Positions 25,830-38,630 of a stretch of 64,000 bases of DNA are shown one piece after another. Position 1 is the stretch's first letter, and every line of letters starts with the position of its first letter. A model generated the notes under the pieces. The model was not told where the DNA came from and did no database searches. It saw nothing but the letters and a program-made list of their open reading frames with translations. A program made the translations under genes and the position numbers. The DNA comes from Myoxocephalus aenaeus. Its lineage: Eukaryota > Chordata > Actinopteri > Perciformes > Cottidae. Location of the stretch: assembly GCA_038501785.1 (NCBI GenBank), contig JBAMJR010000246.1, forward strand, positions 77,501 through 141,500. The letters are read 5' to 3'.

Positions 25830-26570
25830 CATGCATAGTCGCACACAGACGCAATCAGGCTGAGATGGCTACTGATACTAGTCCACTTTGAGAGCCCAGT
25901 ACATAATTTACTGACTTTCTCCAGGGACCTTTTCTCAGCTCCTAATCCCTCCTCCCTCCCATCATTTCTTCTTTTGTCACTTTATTGCCATGGTCATCAG
26001 GAAAGGGAGAAAAAAAGCTCTACACCAAGCACACATACACACTCCAAACTGTTGTGTGGTTCAGCTTATGCTTTTGTTGTTTTTTCTTTTTTCTGTTACA
26101 CCCCTGTGCAATTCATCAGGCTTTAAATCCTAAACTAGTGTTGAAACGGAACAGGAGAACTTTGTTTAATGGAGCGCCATGCTTCGGTACTACCTCGTCA
26201 CTTAAGCGGGCAGAATAAAAAAGAAAATGTGGCGATGCATAAAGGATAACAGTTTTGATGGTGCACAATTTCTGAAATTTCCCTGGTGACACGTGCGGTT
26301 AAAAGCACTAAAATGTTTGAGGACATTTGGTTGTCCTGAGCAGCTTCCTGCCCTTAGGGTTTGCAGTTCTATTTAATTTCCCTGAAGTGACTTCATGGTT
26401 TTTAAAGTTCTGATTTCTTTGTCTGTCTCTGAGGTCATGTTCTCACGTAGTCCTCTGCATTCTTGTGTTCAGTGTTGCTTATCTGGTCCACGGTTTGTTT
26501 TGAACGTCTTACAGAGAAGTAGATAAGGGTCGAGAGGAGCTGATGAAATGTTTTGATCCAGAAATACAAA

Positions 26571-26572
<2 letters not shown>

Positions 26573-26652
<80 letters not shown>
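26573..26652. repeat. (TG)n microsatellite
   Basis: A pure 80-nt TG array in the intron. Confidence 0.97.
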
Positions 26653-26655
<3 letters not shown>

Positions 26656-27501
26656 ACCACCCATGTGTCAGACTGCCCAGTAGTCACACTACTTTTAAAA
26701 CAGCAAACTTCCAGTCAGTAGAGTTGCAAAATGAATCTGCTCAAATTCAAGTTAAACTTTAGCTAACCTTACTAAGCTAACGTAGCCTAGCTTTGTTGCC
26801 CCCATTCGTTTTTAAATCTGCTCCTCAAAATAGGATTTTCTTTTCTTGAGTTAGCAAGCTGGCTAGGTCAGAAAGCTTTCTCCCTCTTTGGACTATTCTT
26901 TATTGAATACAATAATTTGTTTTAATGCCAGGGGGATAAACGGCCCATTGTAGAGAAAGTAGAACAAAGCCCTGAGAGCTATTGTTAGTGACTAGCGTTA
27001 GCACTTCCTGTGGCTGGCTAGCTTGTGAGAGGTTACGGTTATGGCAGATCACTAGCTAACCCTGTAAGTGTTTAGTTCTAGAAAGCTCCGAGAACCACAC
27101 ATTTTGCAAAGACATGGATGAATTTCACCGTGTCATTTTCTGGTGCGAGTGGGTCGTTAAGGTGCCTCCTTCCCACGGAGAGTAAAGGATCAGATTTGTA
27201 CAACAGTGTGTGTGTGTCGACACGTGTGTGTGTGTGTATGTACTTTTTTCCCTCTCCCTCTGTCTTTTTTCCTTCTCTGTGTTTTGTGCCTCAGCAGTGT
27301 ACAAAGTGGATGGCCTCTGTGAATTGAGGGGAGGTCTGACAGCGTGAAGAAGGTTGATTGATGGCTTATTGTGCAACCGGACTCGGCTAGACCGAACTGG
27401 TTGGGTTGTGACCCTGTGTTGGCCCCGTGCCCTCTCATTTTCTCCTTTATTTTAAATTCTCTCCCTTACCCTGTATCTCACCGTCTACCTCTGCCCCCCC
27501 A

Positions 27502-27534
27502 ACTGTGTGTGAGGGAGTGTCCCTCACACACAGT
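27502..27534. repeat. perfect 15-bp inverted repeat, 3-nt loop
   Basis: ACTGTGTGTGAGGGA (27502-27516) and its exact reverse complement (27520-27534) flank a GTG loop. A short snap-back structure in the intron; function unknown. Confidence 0.9.
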
Positions 27535-30500
27535 GCATAAATAAACACGTATGTTCAGACTGTAAACACACTTCCTCTTTGTGCTTTCTTCTCTTCCCAT
27601 CCCCCCCTCCTCGTCTTCTTTGCAGCGTTAAACGCATCATTGTTGCCATCATTCATTCTTCGCCGTTTCCTTTCTTCCTTCCTCTGCCCACTTTGTTTTC
27701 TTTGTCCCTACTCCTTCAGGACAGGTTTTGTCCCGTGAGTCATTTCATCAGGTTTCATTTTACAGACTCTATTCATACAGTCTGAAACACTGGCCACTCT
27801 CAAGAAAAGCTCAAAATGACCCCAGTAGACAAATCCAGTGCCACTTTGGATGTGGTTCACCAACCTGTTCTTGCCAACCGGGGAATCTACTGACATCTAC
27901 AATTCAACAAATTCATGAGATAAAGTTAGCCTACCAGGCACACTCGCTTAAACTGCGGTTCAGCCTGTTTTCCCGACAATGATTTTCTGCTTCTATTCTC
28001 CACACAACCATAGTGATTTATGGTAATTATCCATCTTTGGGGTCATCCATCAACTGGTTGTTGCTAGGCGATGGGAGCAGCTGTTGTTTAGTCGGGGGAA
28101 GCTCCACCGTCAGGGGCAATGCAGGTGAATTCAAGACGGCATCTCTGAAGAATGGGTGATTCTGTGTCGGTAGCTGGTTAGTTTTGTGATTCATTCTCTT
28201 CCGATTTAAACAGAACACATTTCTGTCATGTAACGGCAAGCCTTGATTGATCCAAAATAGAACACCGTACATAATTAAAGATGTGTGTCGTCCGGCAAAG
28301 TGTGAAACCATCCCAGAAGATTACGACAATACTGATATTGAAATCCTAATTTTGACAAGGTTAACTTCTTATGGATGGTAAAGAAACTGACAATATTTTC
28401 TCTAAAAGAATCTGTTTAACAAATGGCATCTGTCGGATACAGCCTACATTGAGTCAACGCTTGGCATTGGGTTGTGTAAATCTCACTTCGCATCATCTTT
28501 AATTAGCATTAGTAATGCATTATCTGAATCTGTACTTTGCCTGAAAACAAACCAGATGGTGTGTGCAGCACCAGAGAAACGTTCGATTGTTGGGCGTGGG
28601 GGGTTTTGGCTGAAAAGCAGAGCGGAAAAGGCTGGAATCTGCCGCGCCGATGATCTAATGGCTGTTGTTTCATCTCAGAGCAAGCAGGCACTGACAGTTC
28701 AGGGAAAAGGTGATTTATAGACCACAGTCACTGTCATGGCGTGTCGAAACTGGCTCGCGGGAGATCTGAACAAACAGGGGCGGAAAGAAAGAAAGAGGGA
28801 AAAAAACAGGAGAAACTTGCAAAACAATTCAAGAAAGAACTGGAAATAATTTTCTTTCAAAGAAAATGTCTGCAGTTCTCCAGATTTATTGTTTTCTTTC
28901 ATCACTGATCTCTTCTGTGAGCATCATTTGCTCTTACTCAGTCACATTGAGCGTATCTTCACATATTGTACTCGTAGTGGTCTAATGAAGCTGAGCCAGA
29001 GGTAAAATGCACTGTCTATGTGACCCATTTAAAAAGGCTATTAGCATAATATGAGTTCAAGTAATTGCAAATTACTTGGAAACATATGTGAAAGCCCTTA
29101 GGACAGGCAAAAGATTCAGAAAAGGTCATTTTTTGTAATTCATATTTTATAAAGAATGCAAAGCGGTGACGCAAAGTCTGCAGTAACAGTTAAAAAATAA
29201 TCAAATTCAAAATGGTGTCTGCAGATAGCTACGAGCAGGAAGAGCAGACTTTACTGGCTGTTTTTTTCCCCTTCTCCCAACCGGAAGAGTCGTGGAAGCT
29301 GAGAAGGTGGATTTGTACGACACACAAGCTATTAGAAGCCCCGGAGCTATTGTGCCATATGGTGGACTATTCCATGTGGGTTAGCGGAGGGTGGGGCCGC
29401 GGAGGGGAACTGTTAGGTAGGCTTTTTCATGTCTGGTCAAGCAAGCAGAAGGTTAAATTATGGCTAATACATGGTAACTCTGCACTGTGTTAGGGAGCGG
29501 TTACCTCCTCAATTTAAGTGGCAAAGTGTTATCCAGTCCCCAGGTTACAATTTAACCAACTTCCTAATCATTTTGACAATGTAGATCTCTAACAATTCCT
29601 ACTGATGGCAACTGGTTATGCAGAATCATATGAAAAGCTCTATTAGTGTGAGTTGTCTTGCAGCTGAGAGGAGACTGTTGGTCTGCGCCAGTTTGCCTCA
29701 GTGTACATTGTCGGCAGAGTAGTCCAAAGACTGTCAGGTCCTATGAAACCACAGCCTCCACTATTCTGGAGAAAGAGAGGAGAGAAAAAAGAGCAAGAAT
29801 GAAGAGGACTGGGGAGTGCAGAGAGACAGAGATTGCCTGACATACTAAGCATTACCATAATTGGCTTTTCTACATGATAGGACAGAGGAAATAATAATGT
29901 CATTTTATTTACAGCCTTCTCTCTGCTGAAACACACACACACTCATGCACGTCGTACAGGTCAATGACACACACTGATCAGGCCTGTCCAAAGCCATCAG
30001 AGGTGAGTGGCAGGGAATGGAGGGGCCGGTGACAAAGCGAAACGGGAGAGAGAAATAAGACTGCCACACCAGAGCTCCCATTTTGAAGGGCCACTAAACG
30101 GTGTGAGCCTCGCCGGCCGCCCCGCTCTGAATGCAGCGCCCGGTTACGCGGGGTAAATCAGCAGGGTGAAAGCTGGCGGAATTGGACATTAGCACTGCAA
30201 ATGAGAGCCAGGATTGCCCTCTTCTCCGAGACAACATGAATAAATGAAGAAGGTTTAGAGGGGAAAGTGTGCGTTTTGTGTGGGTGTGTATAAAAAAAGG
30301 GGGGGGGCACATGCCAGTTATCTATCCCAGTCTCGTTTAATCTCTGAGAACTGACACCAATCAAGTGCTGCTGGATTTGTCACTATAATACAAACGTATT
30401 TAACCATTTCGTGTTATTGGGCAATCAAAGTCATATTTAATGTAGCTTTAAATTGAAAATGAATTCTCTGTTTTACAAATTCTTTCAACTAATTGGCACA

Positions 30501-30920
30501 TTTGAAATGAGCATGTGTGTCCAGGCAAGTTCTGTTGGTAATGAAATACAGACATTTTCTTTTTTTACTTTATTTGATACCTTACTTTGAGGAGTTATTT
30601 ATTTATTTAAAAAATAATGTTACATTTCTTAACAAGACCAGCCACACAATAACTGAACCTCAATAAAGGTCAGTGCCAAATTGGCTGAATTATTTAAATC
30701 AATAAATATCCGATTAGAGAATGTAAAAGTAAGTTTATGAATCTGACCATATATTCAATGCCAACTTTTGGTACTCATTGCTATGGACACATTTTCAGTT
30801 TGAACGTATTGAGGTTCTATAGCAAGGCCTCGTCCAGGCATGTGTACATGTTTGCATGATCCATGTGCTTCGGGAGCAAGGAAATTGTTTTCTCAACCTC
30901 AGTTGCATTTGTTCTTTCAA

Positions 30921-30946
30921 GTGTGTGTGTGTGTGTGTGTGTGTGT
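30921..30946. repeat. (GT)n microsatellite
   Basis: A 26-nt GT array. Confidence 0.93.
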
Positions 30947-31334
30947 AGACCTCACACAGCTTCCTGCCTTGGGGGAGGGTTGCCGTTTGGGGGACAGGTG
31001 TGTGTGTGTGGGTGTGACTGGGGGGGTGTCCTACTGTGGTGTCACCTGCCAGGAGCTAGAGATCCTGTACTCTGGGCACAACAATGACAGGCTTCTCTCC
31101 AGACCCAGATGGCTTCGCCTTCCCCCCGCCAGCAACATTGCATCCCTGCATGCACCTGACACACTGTAACACTTGACACACACAGACAAGTGATCAGCTA
31201 CACAACTATCTTACACACACCCATAAACTTGTGCACATAGCATACATTTCACTACTTCTTTCTCCTGATCTTGTTCATAGTTTGTTGGATGCAGTATAAC
31301 TTGTTTCCCTGTCTTGTTTTTTTCAGTTAAATAT

Positions 31335-31335
<1 letters not shown>

Positions 31336-31371
<36 letters not shown>
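31336..31371. repeat. (CA)n microsatellite
   Basis: A 36-nt CA array. From here to 52.1 kb no dinucleotide array longer than about 40 nt is seen. Confidence 0.95.
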
Positions 31372-31372
<1 letters not shown>

Positions 31373-33647
31373 CTTGTTCGCTGGCCTACACATATCTTTT
31401 CTCCTCTCTTTTCAAAACTTCCCCTCTCTTCCCTATCCTCCTTGACAGCACAAAGTGGGCTTACGTTTTTGACTGACAACCACAACAGACACCTTCCCCC
31501 ACTCCTCCCCACCACCCCCGTTTTAATCCCCTCCCTATCCCTCGCTCCCTCCCTCTCCTCTTCCTCTTTTGTTCTGAGTGACGCTCGAAAGCCGCCATGT
31601 CAGCATCTTTTCCATCTCTGATTGCCTTATTAGCCGGCGGTGGCACCCGCAGCTTTTCTGACACAGATGGTGAAGGAGGAGGCTTCGTGCAAGGGGTTGA
31701 AAAAAAAAAAAAATGGCTGACTTGTGTTTGTTGTTGTTACTTTCCCCTCCCACCTCTTCTCTGGCTTGTTTGCGTGGACACTGACACCTCGGGCTGACAC
31801 TGACACACTCCCGACACTGATGCCTGTCAAGGCAACATACGGAGGATGGCAGGGAAAGACTAGAATTTAGTGTCAGTGTGCTCTCAGTGTGTACATGTGT
31901 GTGTTTGTACTGCTGTCAGGTTTCTCTCACTTTGTCAGCTTGGCGGCTTTGTCTTTAACTACTCTCACCACATTGATTTTGAATAGGTTCGGTTTTGCAT
32001 TTATTTCAATACTGTGGGCTGCATCTTGACGGGGAGGACCAGACAGGTTGAAAGAAAGCTGTGCAGCTGCATTTGCAAAGGTTAAAATCTTCTAATTTAG
32101 TGACCAACTCAAGTGAAAGTGGAGCTTGTATGTAATTACAAGATTGCAGTTAAGAGAAGAACTAGCACAGGAATAGTTTAATTAAGAAGAGGAAGGCTGT
32201 ACATTTCAGCGTGTACATTCTCTCACACACACACAGTTTCACACACGTACAACGCTGAGAGTTGCAGCTGTTGGACCTCCAGCTTTTCCCAGGCAGCAGT
32301 AACTGGCACCTCACAAACATCAGGTATTATGTCCATTCCGATTATGGGATAGAGAGCTACATGCTGTTTGAAGCTGACGGCACATCTGCCTCCTCACTGG
32401 AGACTGATTCTGGCACCTCAGACAAGCATCTTACGAGGGAATGGATTGGGGGAGCTGCCTTAGCATATTTAACCCTCCATTCCTCCCTTCTCTGTAATGT
32501 TTCTCTCTCCAGGATCATATGTAAACCTTTTCATCTCTCTACAATTAGAAAGAATTATACCTGCAAATGTATTATTTTGGGGGGTCTTGCTCATCTGATT
32601 TTTATAATGCAGATTTTATAATTTTAGAAACAAATGATTTGTAAGAATTGTTGACAGTTACTGAGAGTGGGCAGCCATTTTCCACTGATACTATAACTCT
32701 CTCTCTTCTTTTAAAATGGCACACTTGAAGCTGTGAGTACTCTGGGAGCATAGACAGTAACAACACGGCTTGTCATGTCCACTGGCCGTTTCCTTGCATC
32801 ACGCTGTGAGGACTTCCACAGCCGATGCCAAGTTGACTCCAGCCAACCATGGCTTGGCAAGGCTGATGCAGCTGGCATTTTGCTCCACTATCTCTTACTT
32901 GGGAATCCATAGTATGTGTGGCATGTTGGAAGAATAGAGCAAATCAATGTTAGACGCAGATCTGTGGTCACTATACAGCAACAAAATAGACAATGAAATA
33001 CTCTACACAGCTGCTTTGGCTTTTCAATTTGCTGATACTGATTTGTATTTTTTTTATAGAGTTGATGAATATACTGAAATGTTTGCACATATGCAGTAAA
33101 TTCATCTTATTAATCCATTGTGAGCGTTCAGCATATGTTGGGAAGGAAACATCAAAGTGAGTGTTTAACAGAGCAATCAGAGACAGAATTTCCTCTTTAT
33201 TTTTTCAATTGTGAAGAGACAAAAATGTCTGCATTTGTATTGGGAAGTAACAGATCTCACCACATGATTAATAAGTATCATCTCCGCTGAGAATTTGTTC
33301 TTTGTATGATTTACATTTTTGCTTGTGTACACTTTTTAAACTAAGCAGACACATTTCTGTGGCTCATCTCTGCTCTCTACCCTTGCTGAGCTGTAGTGTT
33401 CAATAGCTTCATTAGGCAGCGCAGTGAAGAGGACTATTTGTCATTGTCAAGATATGGATGTTTGCCACTTTATTATTGCAAAATGGTGTCCTCTGCTGTG
33501 AAAATTGACAAAAATCTCTTTAGGATTATTGCAGATACCTCCGTATAGTAAGGGTGGTAGATGCATAATTTGTGTTATTCTAATGAATAAAAAATATGTG
33601 TATAAACAATATCTAATGGCACTTTCCGCTCTTTTTGTGTTTTCTAG

Positions 33648-33914
33648 TTTATGGATCTGAGGACGAGTTTAATGTGGATAAGATTGGTGAAGAGGAACAT
33701 CTGCAGGATGACGGCCTTTCCCTGGATGGTCAAGAAGACGCAGACTATCTGTTCAATGATGACGAGGACGCAGGTGATCGTTATAGCTGCCAAAACTCTC
33801 CACTCAGCAATGGCACTAACCCAGACGCTGGGTACGCCTCTCCACTCAGCACCACCAGCGATCATCTGGTGGACCTTAAGACCACGTCCCCCATCATTGA
33901 TCAGGACAAGGTAG
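33648..33914 (+). other. overlapping upstream ORF, second part in alternative frame
   Basis: This is the spliced continuation of the upstream frame that begins at 10430. It occupies the +1 frame relative to Tshz1 for 267 nt and ends with a stop at 33912-33914. An internal ATG at 33651 could also start it. The predicted product is rich in Met, Thr and Arg and resembles no family I know. A chance shadow frame is the simplest explanation, but its continuity across a 23-kb intron is notable. Confidence 0.4.
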
Positions 33915-36900
33915 AGGAGAAGCAAGAGGAGAGCACAGAGCCCATCAATGGCCTCTCGCTACAGGACAGTCTGGCCAAAATGAAAACTGTCTATGCAAAC
34001 CTGATATCGGATGCCTCCTGGTCCAGCATTGCTCTGGACATGCTGAAAAGTAAACAAGGGAACAAGTACGCAGCCAGCAATGACAATGGAAGCAATCACA
34101 AAGGGAGCAATGGGTTCCTGAACAGTCACAGCCCAGGCAACATCCATCTGAAGAGCAGATGTAGCACTAGCAATGCCTCAGCCACCACTAATATTAGCAT
34201 CAGCAGTACCACCACCAGAGCAGTGTCAAGCAACAGTGGCACCAGTGTAAGCTCTGGAAGCACAGGAGGATTAGCTTATGACTGGCACCAGGCAGCGTTG
34301 GCCAAAACCTTTCAGCATACCCCATACCAACTGCTTCCTGAGCCAAGCCTTTTCAGCACCGTGCAGCTTTACAGGCAAAACAATAAGCTATATGGGCCTG
34401 TGTTTACAGGTGCCAGCAAGTTCAGGTGCAAGGACTGTAGTGGTGCATATGACACTTTGGTTGGCCTGACGGTGCACATGAACGAGTCGGGCCACTACCG
34501 TGATGACAATAAGGATACCGAGGATGATCGCAGCAGGAGGTGGTCCAAGCCACGTAAGCGTTCTCTGCTGGAGATGGAAGGCAAAGAAGATGCCCAAAAA
34601 GTTCTTAAATGCATGTACTGTGGCCATTCTTTTGAATCTTTGCAAGATCTCAGTGTTCATATGATCAAAACAAAACACTATCAGAAAGTGCCTCTAAAAG
34701 AACCAATGCCAGCTCTCACCTCAAAGCTGGTACCCCCAACCAAAAAAAGAGCATTTCAAGACTTGATGTCCCCGAGCTCGCCAGAGTCTGTCTCATCTGG
34801 CATACGCTTGGGAGAGTCTCCCAAAGACCAAAAAGTGGCCAATCCTTATGTCACTCCAAACAATCGATACGGTTACCAAAATGGTGCCAGTTATACTTGG
34901 CAATTTGAGGCACGCAAGGCACAAATTCTCAAATGCATGGAATGTGGTAGTTCACATGACACCTTGCAACAGCTGACAGCCCATATGATGGTCACAGGGC
35001 ACTTTCTCAAAGTAACCAATTCAGCCTCTAAAAAGGGTAAGCAGTTAGTTTTTGATCCTGTCATTGAGGAGAAATTTCAGTCAATTCCTCTGCCACCGAC
35101 TACAACACGACTCCCACCACCCAATGGGAAGTCACAACCTGACTCCCCATTGCAGCCCACTAGCCCTGTGGAGAAAAACGAAGAAATGAAAGTTGAAGAG
35201 GCAGAGGAGGAGCAAATGGAAGGGATGGAACCAGAGAAAAAAATAAAAGAGGAGAAAGAATATCCTCCTGAAAAAGCTGACAAACCTAGAAAGGCCAGAT
35301 CTTACCAATATCTGAGAGAAGAAGACTTGGAAGAGGCACCTAAAGGTGGCTTGGACATCCTAAAGTCTTTAGAGAATACAGTTTCAAGTGCAATCAACAA
35401 GGCCCAAACAGGCACACCAACCTGGGGTGGATACCCCAGCATTCATGCCGCCTACCAACTCCACGGATCCTTGAAGTCTACCTTTCCGTCATGTGCACAA
35501 GTTCAACCTCTATTCAGCAGCAAGAGTTTGAAGGTACTGTCTTCTGAATTAAGCTCTCTGATCCATTCACCAAATAGCCCCTCTCCACCACCGAGTCACA
35601 AGAGCAATGTGTTGGCCATGGAGGAGCTAGTTGAGAAAGTGACAGGGAAAACTTCAGTAAAAAGTGAAAAGGAGGAAAGACCTGTAAAGAGTAAGTGCCG
35701 GTCTCTAAAGTCTCCATTGCCAAATCCTAAGGACAAACAGGTTTCACCCAATCCAGAAAGCAGCTCAAGGGCAGTGAAAAACACTGTAGCAGAGGACCAG
35801 ACTGAGTTGAGAGGCAAAGAAGGCGAGCAGACAGCGAGTAAAATAGAGATGCAGATAAAAAGTGAAGTTGATTCACCAAAAAAGCTTGTAAGCAATGGCT
35901 GCAATAACCTGAGCATCATTACTGATCACTCACATGAACAACCACTAGTCAACCCTCTCAGTGCTTTGCAGTCTATCATGAACAACCACTTGGGAAAAGC
36001 TGCAAAGGTGGCCACCCCCTTCGTAGACCCCTTTGCGATGCTTTATAAGATCAACAGCAGCTCTGCTCAGATTAAGTCAGCAGAGCCTGTGAGTCAGTAC
36101 TGTGATGATGATGAGCAGCCCATTGACTTAACAAAATCCAAAAACACCAATGGAAGTACAGCTACGGGTGCTTCTACACCAAACAACGGCAGCGTAAACA
36201 ACAGCAAACCAGCTTTCAAAGATTTCTCACAGTCCTCATCTCCGCTCCTTCGGGAGAATGCTTTGATGGATATTTCAGACATGGTAAAAAACCTGACGGG
36301 CCGTTTAACACCAAAGTCCACGACCCCTTCTTCCATCTCTGAGAAATCAGACCTCGATGGCTGTACTTTCGAGGACAGTTTGGAGGAGTTGTCTCCCATC
36401 CAAAGACGGAAGGGCCGACAGTCAAACTGGAATCCCCAGCACCTCCTGATTCTCCAGGCCCAGTTTGTCTCTAGTCTAAGAGAGACCGCTGACGGAAAGT
36501 TGGTGGTCAGTGACTTGGGACCCCAGGAACGTGTCGCCATCTGTAAATTTACTGGTCTCTCCATGACTACTATCTCACATTGGCTGGCCAATGTAAAATA
36601 CCAGTTAAAGCGGACAGGGGGCACAAAGTTCCTTAAAAATATGGAGTCTGGCCAACCTATGTTTTTGTGCGGTGACTGTGCTTCCCAGTTCAGGACTCCC
36701 TCCTCCTACATTCACCATTTGGAGTCCCACCTCGGGTTCACCCTGAAGGACCTCTCCAAGCTTTCCATAGATTTACTCGAGCAGCAAGCAGTCAGCAGAA
36801 TAGAGGACAAGACTTTTAGTACCTCTGGACTTACAGAAGAAGACACTGGCTCAATATATCAGTGCAAACTGTGCAATCGGACATTTGCGAGCAAACATGC

Positions 36901-36991
36901 AATCAAATTGCACCTTTGCAAAACGCATGGAAAGTCGCCTGAGGACCATCTTATCTTTGTGAAAGAGTTGGACAAGTTTGATAAACAATGA
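33648..36991 (+). CDS. tshz1: Teashirt homeobox protein Tshz1, coding exon 2 (residues 14-1127)
   Basis: This exon encodes nearly all of a 1127-residue teashirt zinc-finger homeobox factor, a nuclear DNA-binding repressor of developmental patterning. Visible in order: an acidic N-terminal region; a Ser/Thr-rich stretch (about 183-223); C2H2 fingers at 272-297 (C274, C277, H290, H296), 333-358 and 441-466; a Glu/Lys-rich stretch (about 522-560); PIDLT at 838-842, a CtBP-type motif known in the family; an atypical homeodomain at about 934-1005 with W992 and N995 in the recognition helix; and C2H2 fingers at about 1019-1044 and 1084-1107. The stop TGA is at 36989-36991. The N-terminal DDGLSLD block, the KSNVxAMEELVEKVTGK segment and NGCNNLSII favour tshz1 over tshz2 or tshz3. 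It is about 50 residues longer than mammalian TSHZ1, as I recall that length. The frame also reads 13 nt upstream into the intron, which is not coding. Confidence 0.96.
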
Positions 36992-38101
36992 AGAAGCTGA
37001 TAGCATGACAGATTACTGTTGCACTATAACTCTAAGCTACAATCTGTCATAACAGATGGTGCCACAACTGTATTGACACATATCGTAATGACAACATGGT
37101 TGATAGTTATTCAGTTTTCCATAAATGACAGGACCTTGCGCTGCAGAGGCTCAAAGCTAAATTGTAAAAGTAGCATTTTTTGGTGACAAACGTACCAAAT
37201 TGGTACAGCAGCCATGGCACTATATAGTCACTGACTGATTGTTGTTTTCCTAATGCACTGCATCTAATCTGAGCCTTTGGAAAAAGTCCATCTGTTGATT
37301 TAAAACTGGACCACGCTTTTATTTTGATCACTGATTTTGAATGATTTTTTCAAGATGAATATATTTCAACACAACTTGCATATTATTTATGAGCCAGTTT
37401 GTGCATGTTGTTATGTAAAACAGTGAGCATATTATGTCTAATGAAATTTAAACCATGATTACAAAACTGATATCCCTGTTTTTTTTCAAATTGCAGGCGT
37501 TTAAATGAAGGTAAATGGTTATGAAAGTAGCCATGTGAAAGGTGATGTTTTGAAATTTGATTTCAGCACTTTAAGGAAGTGTAAATTGATGAAGAAATGT
37601 GGGTAAAAATGACAACACATCACCCTTTTCATTTTTAACAACATTGCAATGTGGGGGACTAACTATAATATTGTTTTTTATTTGTCATTAAATCACAGAA
37701 ATTCTTACAAAATATTTAGAATATTGGTTTCTCTAGTAAAATATGATTTCCTGGTTGTTTCAACATGTACAGTATTTGCGTTAGTAGGCTACCAATTTTA
37801 TTATTGTGAAGCTACAGTTGTAAAATTAATGAAGTTAAAAGTTATTGTATGAATAATCAGCAAGTATGTATACATGTATGTCAGCATATCTTGCTCTTTA
37901 CAGTTCAACATTATTTGTACTGTGTGCATTTTTATAATGTTTTTTTCTAGACAAATATGGGGGGAAATGTATAAAACTACAGAATATTGTCAGACCACAA
38001 TGTCCTTTTTCAGTGAAAAGTAGGTCCTTTGATGAGGTTTACATAAAATAACTTTTACTGGCATCTGCTCTGATGCATGGTCCTGTACATAACATTGAAG
38101 A

Positions 38102-38107
38102 AATAAA
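38102..38107 (+). terminator. proximal AATAAA poly(A) signal
   Basis: A canonical AATAAA hexamer lies about 1.1 kb past the tshz1 stop. The downstream sequence is only moderately T-rich, so this looks like a weaker alternative site. Confidence 0.5.
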
Positions 38108-38186
38108 TTCTCACCCAATGATAGATTTTCAGGTTTTATCATCACCCCGATTATTCAGAATGGCATTCTTTTATCCTCAGTTGTAA

Positions 38187-38192
38187 AATAAA
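38187..38192 (+). terminator. distal AATAAA poly(A) signal
   Basis: A second AATAAA is followed about 20-45 nt later by a GT-rich stretch (TGTGGTGTTGCTTGAGTG), the classic downstream element. It is therefore the better candidate for the 3' end of tshz1. Confidence 0.65.
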
Positions 38193-38394
38193 CTCCATGT
38201 CATGGATTAAATTGTGGTGTTGCTTGAGTGTTTTTGGGAGAGTGTGAAATCCAGACAGACTGAACCTGAAACAAAAAATCTGACCGCTAACTCTTTCAAT
38301 AATGCGTATTGTGTTGTCCTTCTTTATAATGACATTTAACGGTCTTTATCTGCCGCATTTATATATTTTAAGAAAAACTTTATGGTAGATAGAC

Positions 38395-38630
38395 TGCATT
38401 CATATAGTGTCTTTTTCTACCTTATCGGATGAAGCACATTACAATTTGCCTCTCATTCACCTATTCACACACACGCATTCATATGCCAATAGAGCTGCCA
38501 TGCAAGGCCGTTTGGAGCAACTCTGTTCAATGTCTTGTTCAATGACACTTAACATGCGTATAGGAGGAGCCAACTGGCAACCTTGAGATTAAAGGATGAC
38601 CCGCTCTACCTCTTGAGCTTCAGCCACCTC
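38395..38630 (-). mobile_element. tRNA-derived SINE, reverse orientation
   Basis: Read on the - strand this begins GGTGGCTGAAGCTCAAGAGG, a tRNA-like head with an A-box core, followed by a weak B-box-like region and then AAGTGTCATTGAACAAGACA. These match, in order, the + strand element at 46079-46315 (GGTGGCTGTAGCTCAGGGGG and AAGTGTCCCTGAGCAAGACA). The two are members of one family, this one more diverged. It sits about 180 nt beyond the presumed tshz1 poly(A) site. Ends are approximate. Confidence 0.75.

Larger units (their letters stand above)
36992..38212 (+). other. tshz1: tshz1 3' untranslated region
   Basis: AT-rich unique sequence follows the stop codon with no sizeable open frame. It contains a TATTTAT AU-rich-element-like motif near 37384-37390. 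I place its end just after the distal poly(A) signal at 38187-38192, because a GT-rich element follows at 38212-38236. The exact cleavage site is inferred. Confidence 0.65.

Noticed and set aside
29212..29493. 93-codon frame with a good start context (AAAATGG)
   Set aside because: No family resemblance and no evidence of splicing or conservation; length is within chance for a 64-kb window.
33635..33647. Extension of the Tshz1 frame upstream of exon 2 with a TTG start
   Set aside because: These 13 bases lie inside a polypyrimidine tract ending in AG, a clear splice acceptor. The true N-terminus is the MPRRKQ exon at 10462, which joins in phase.
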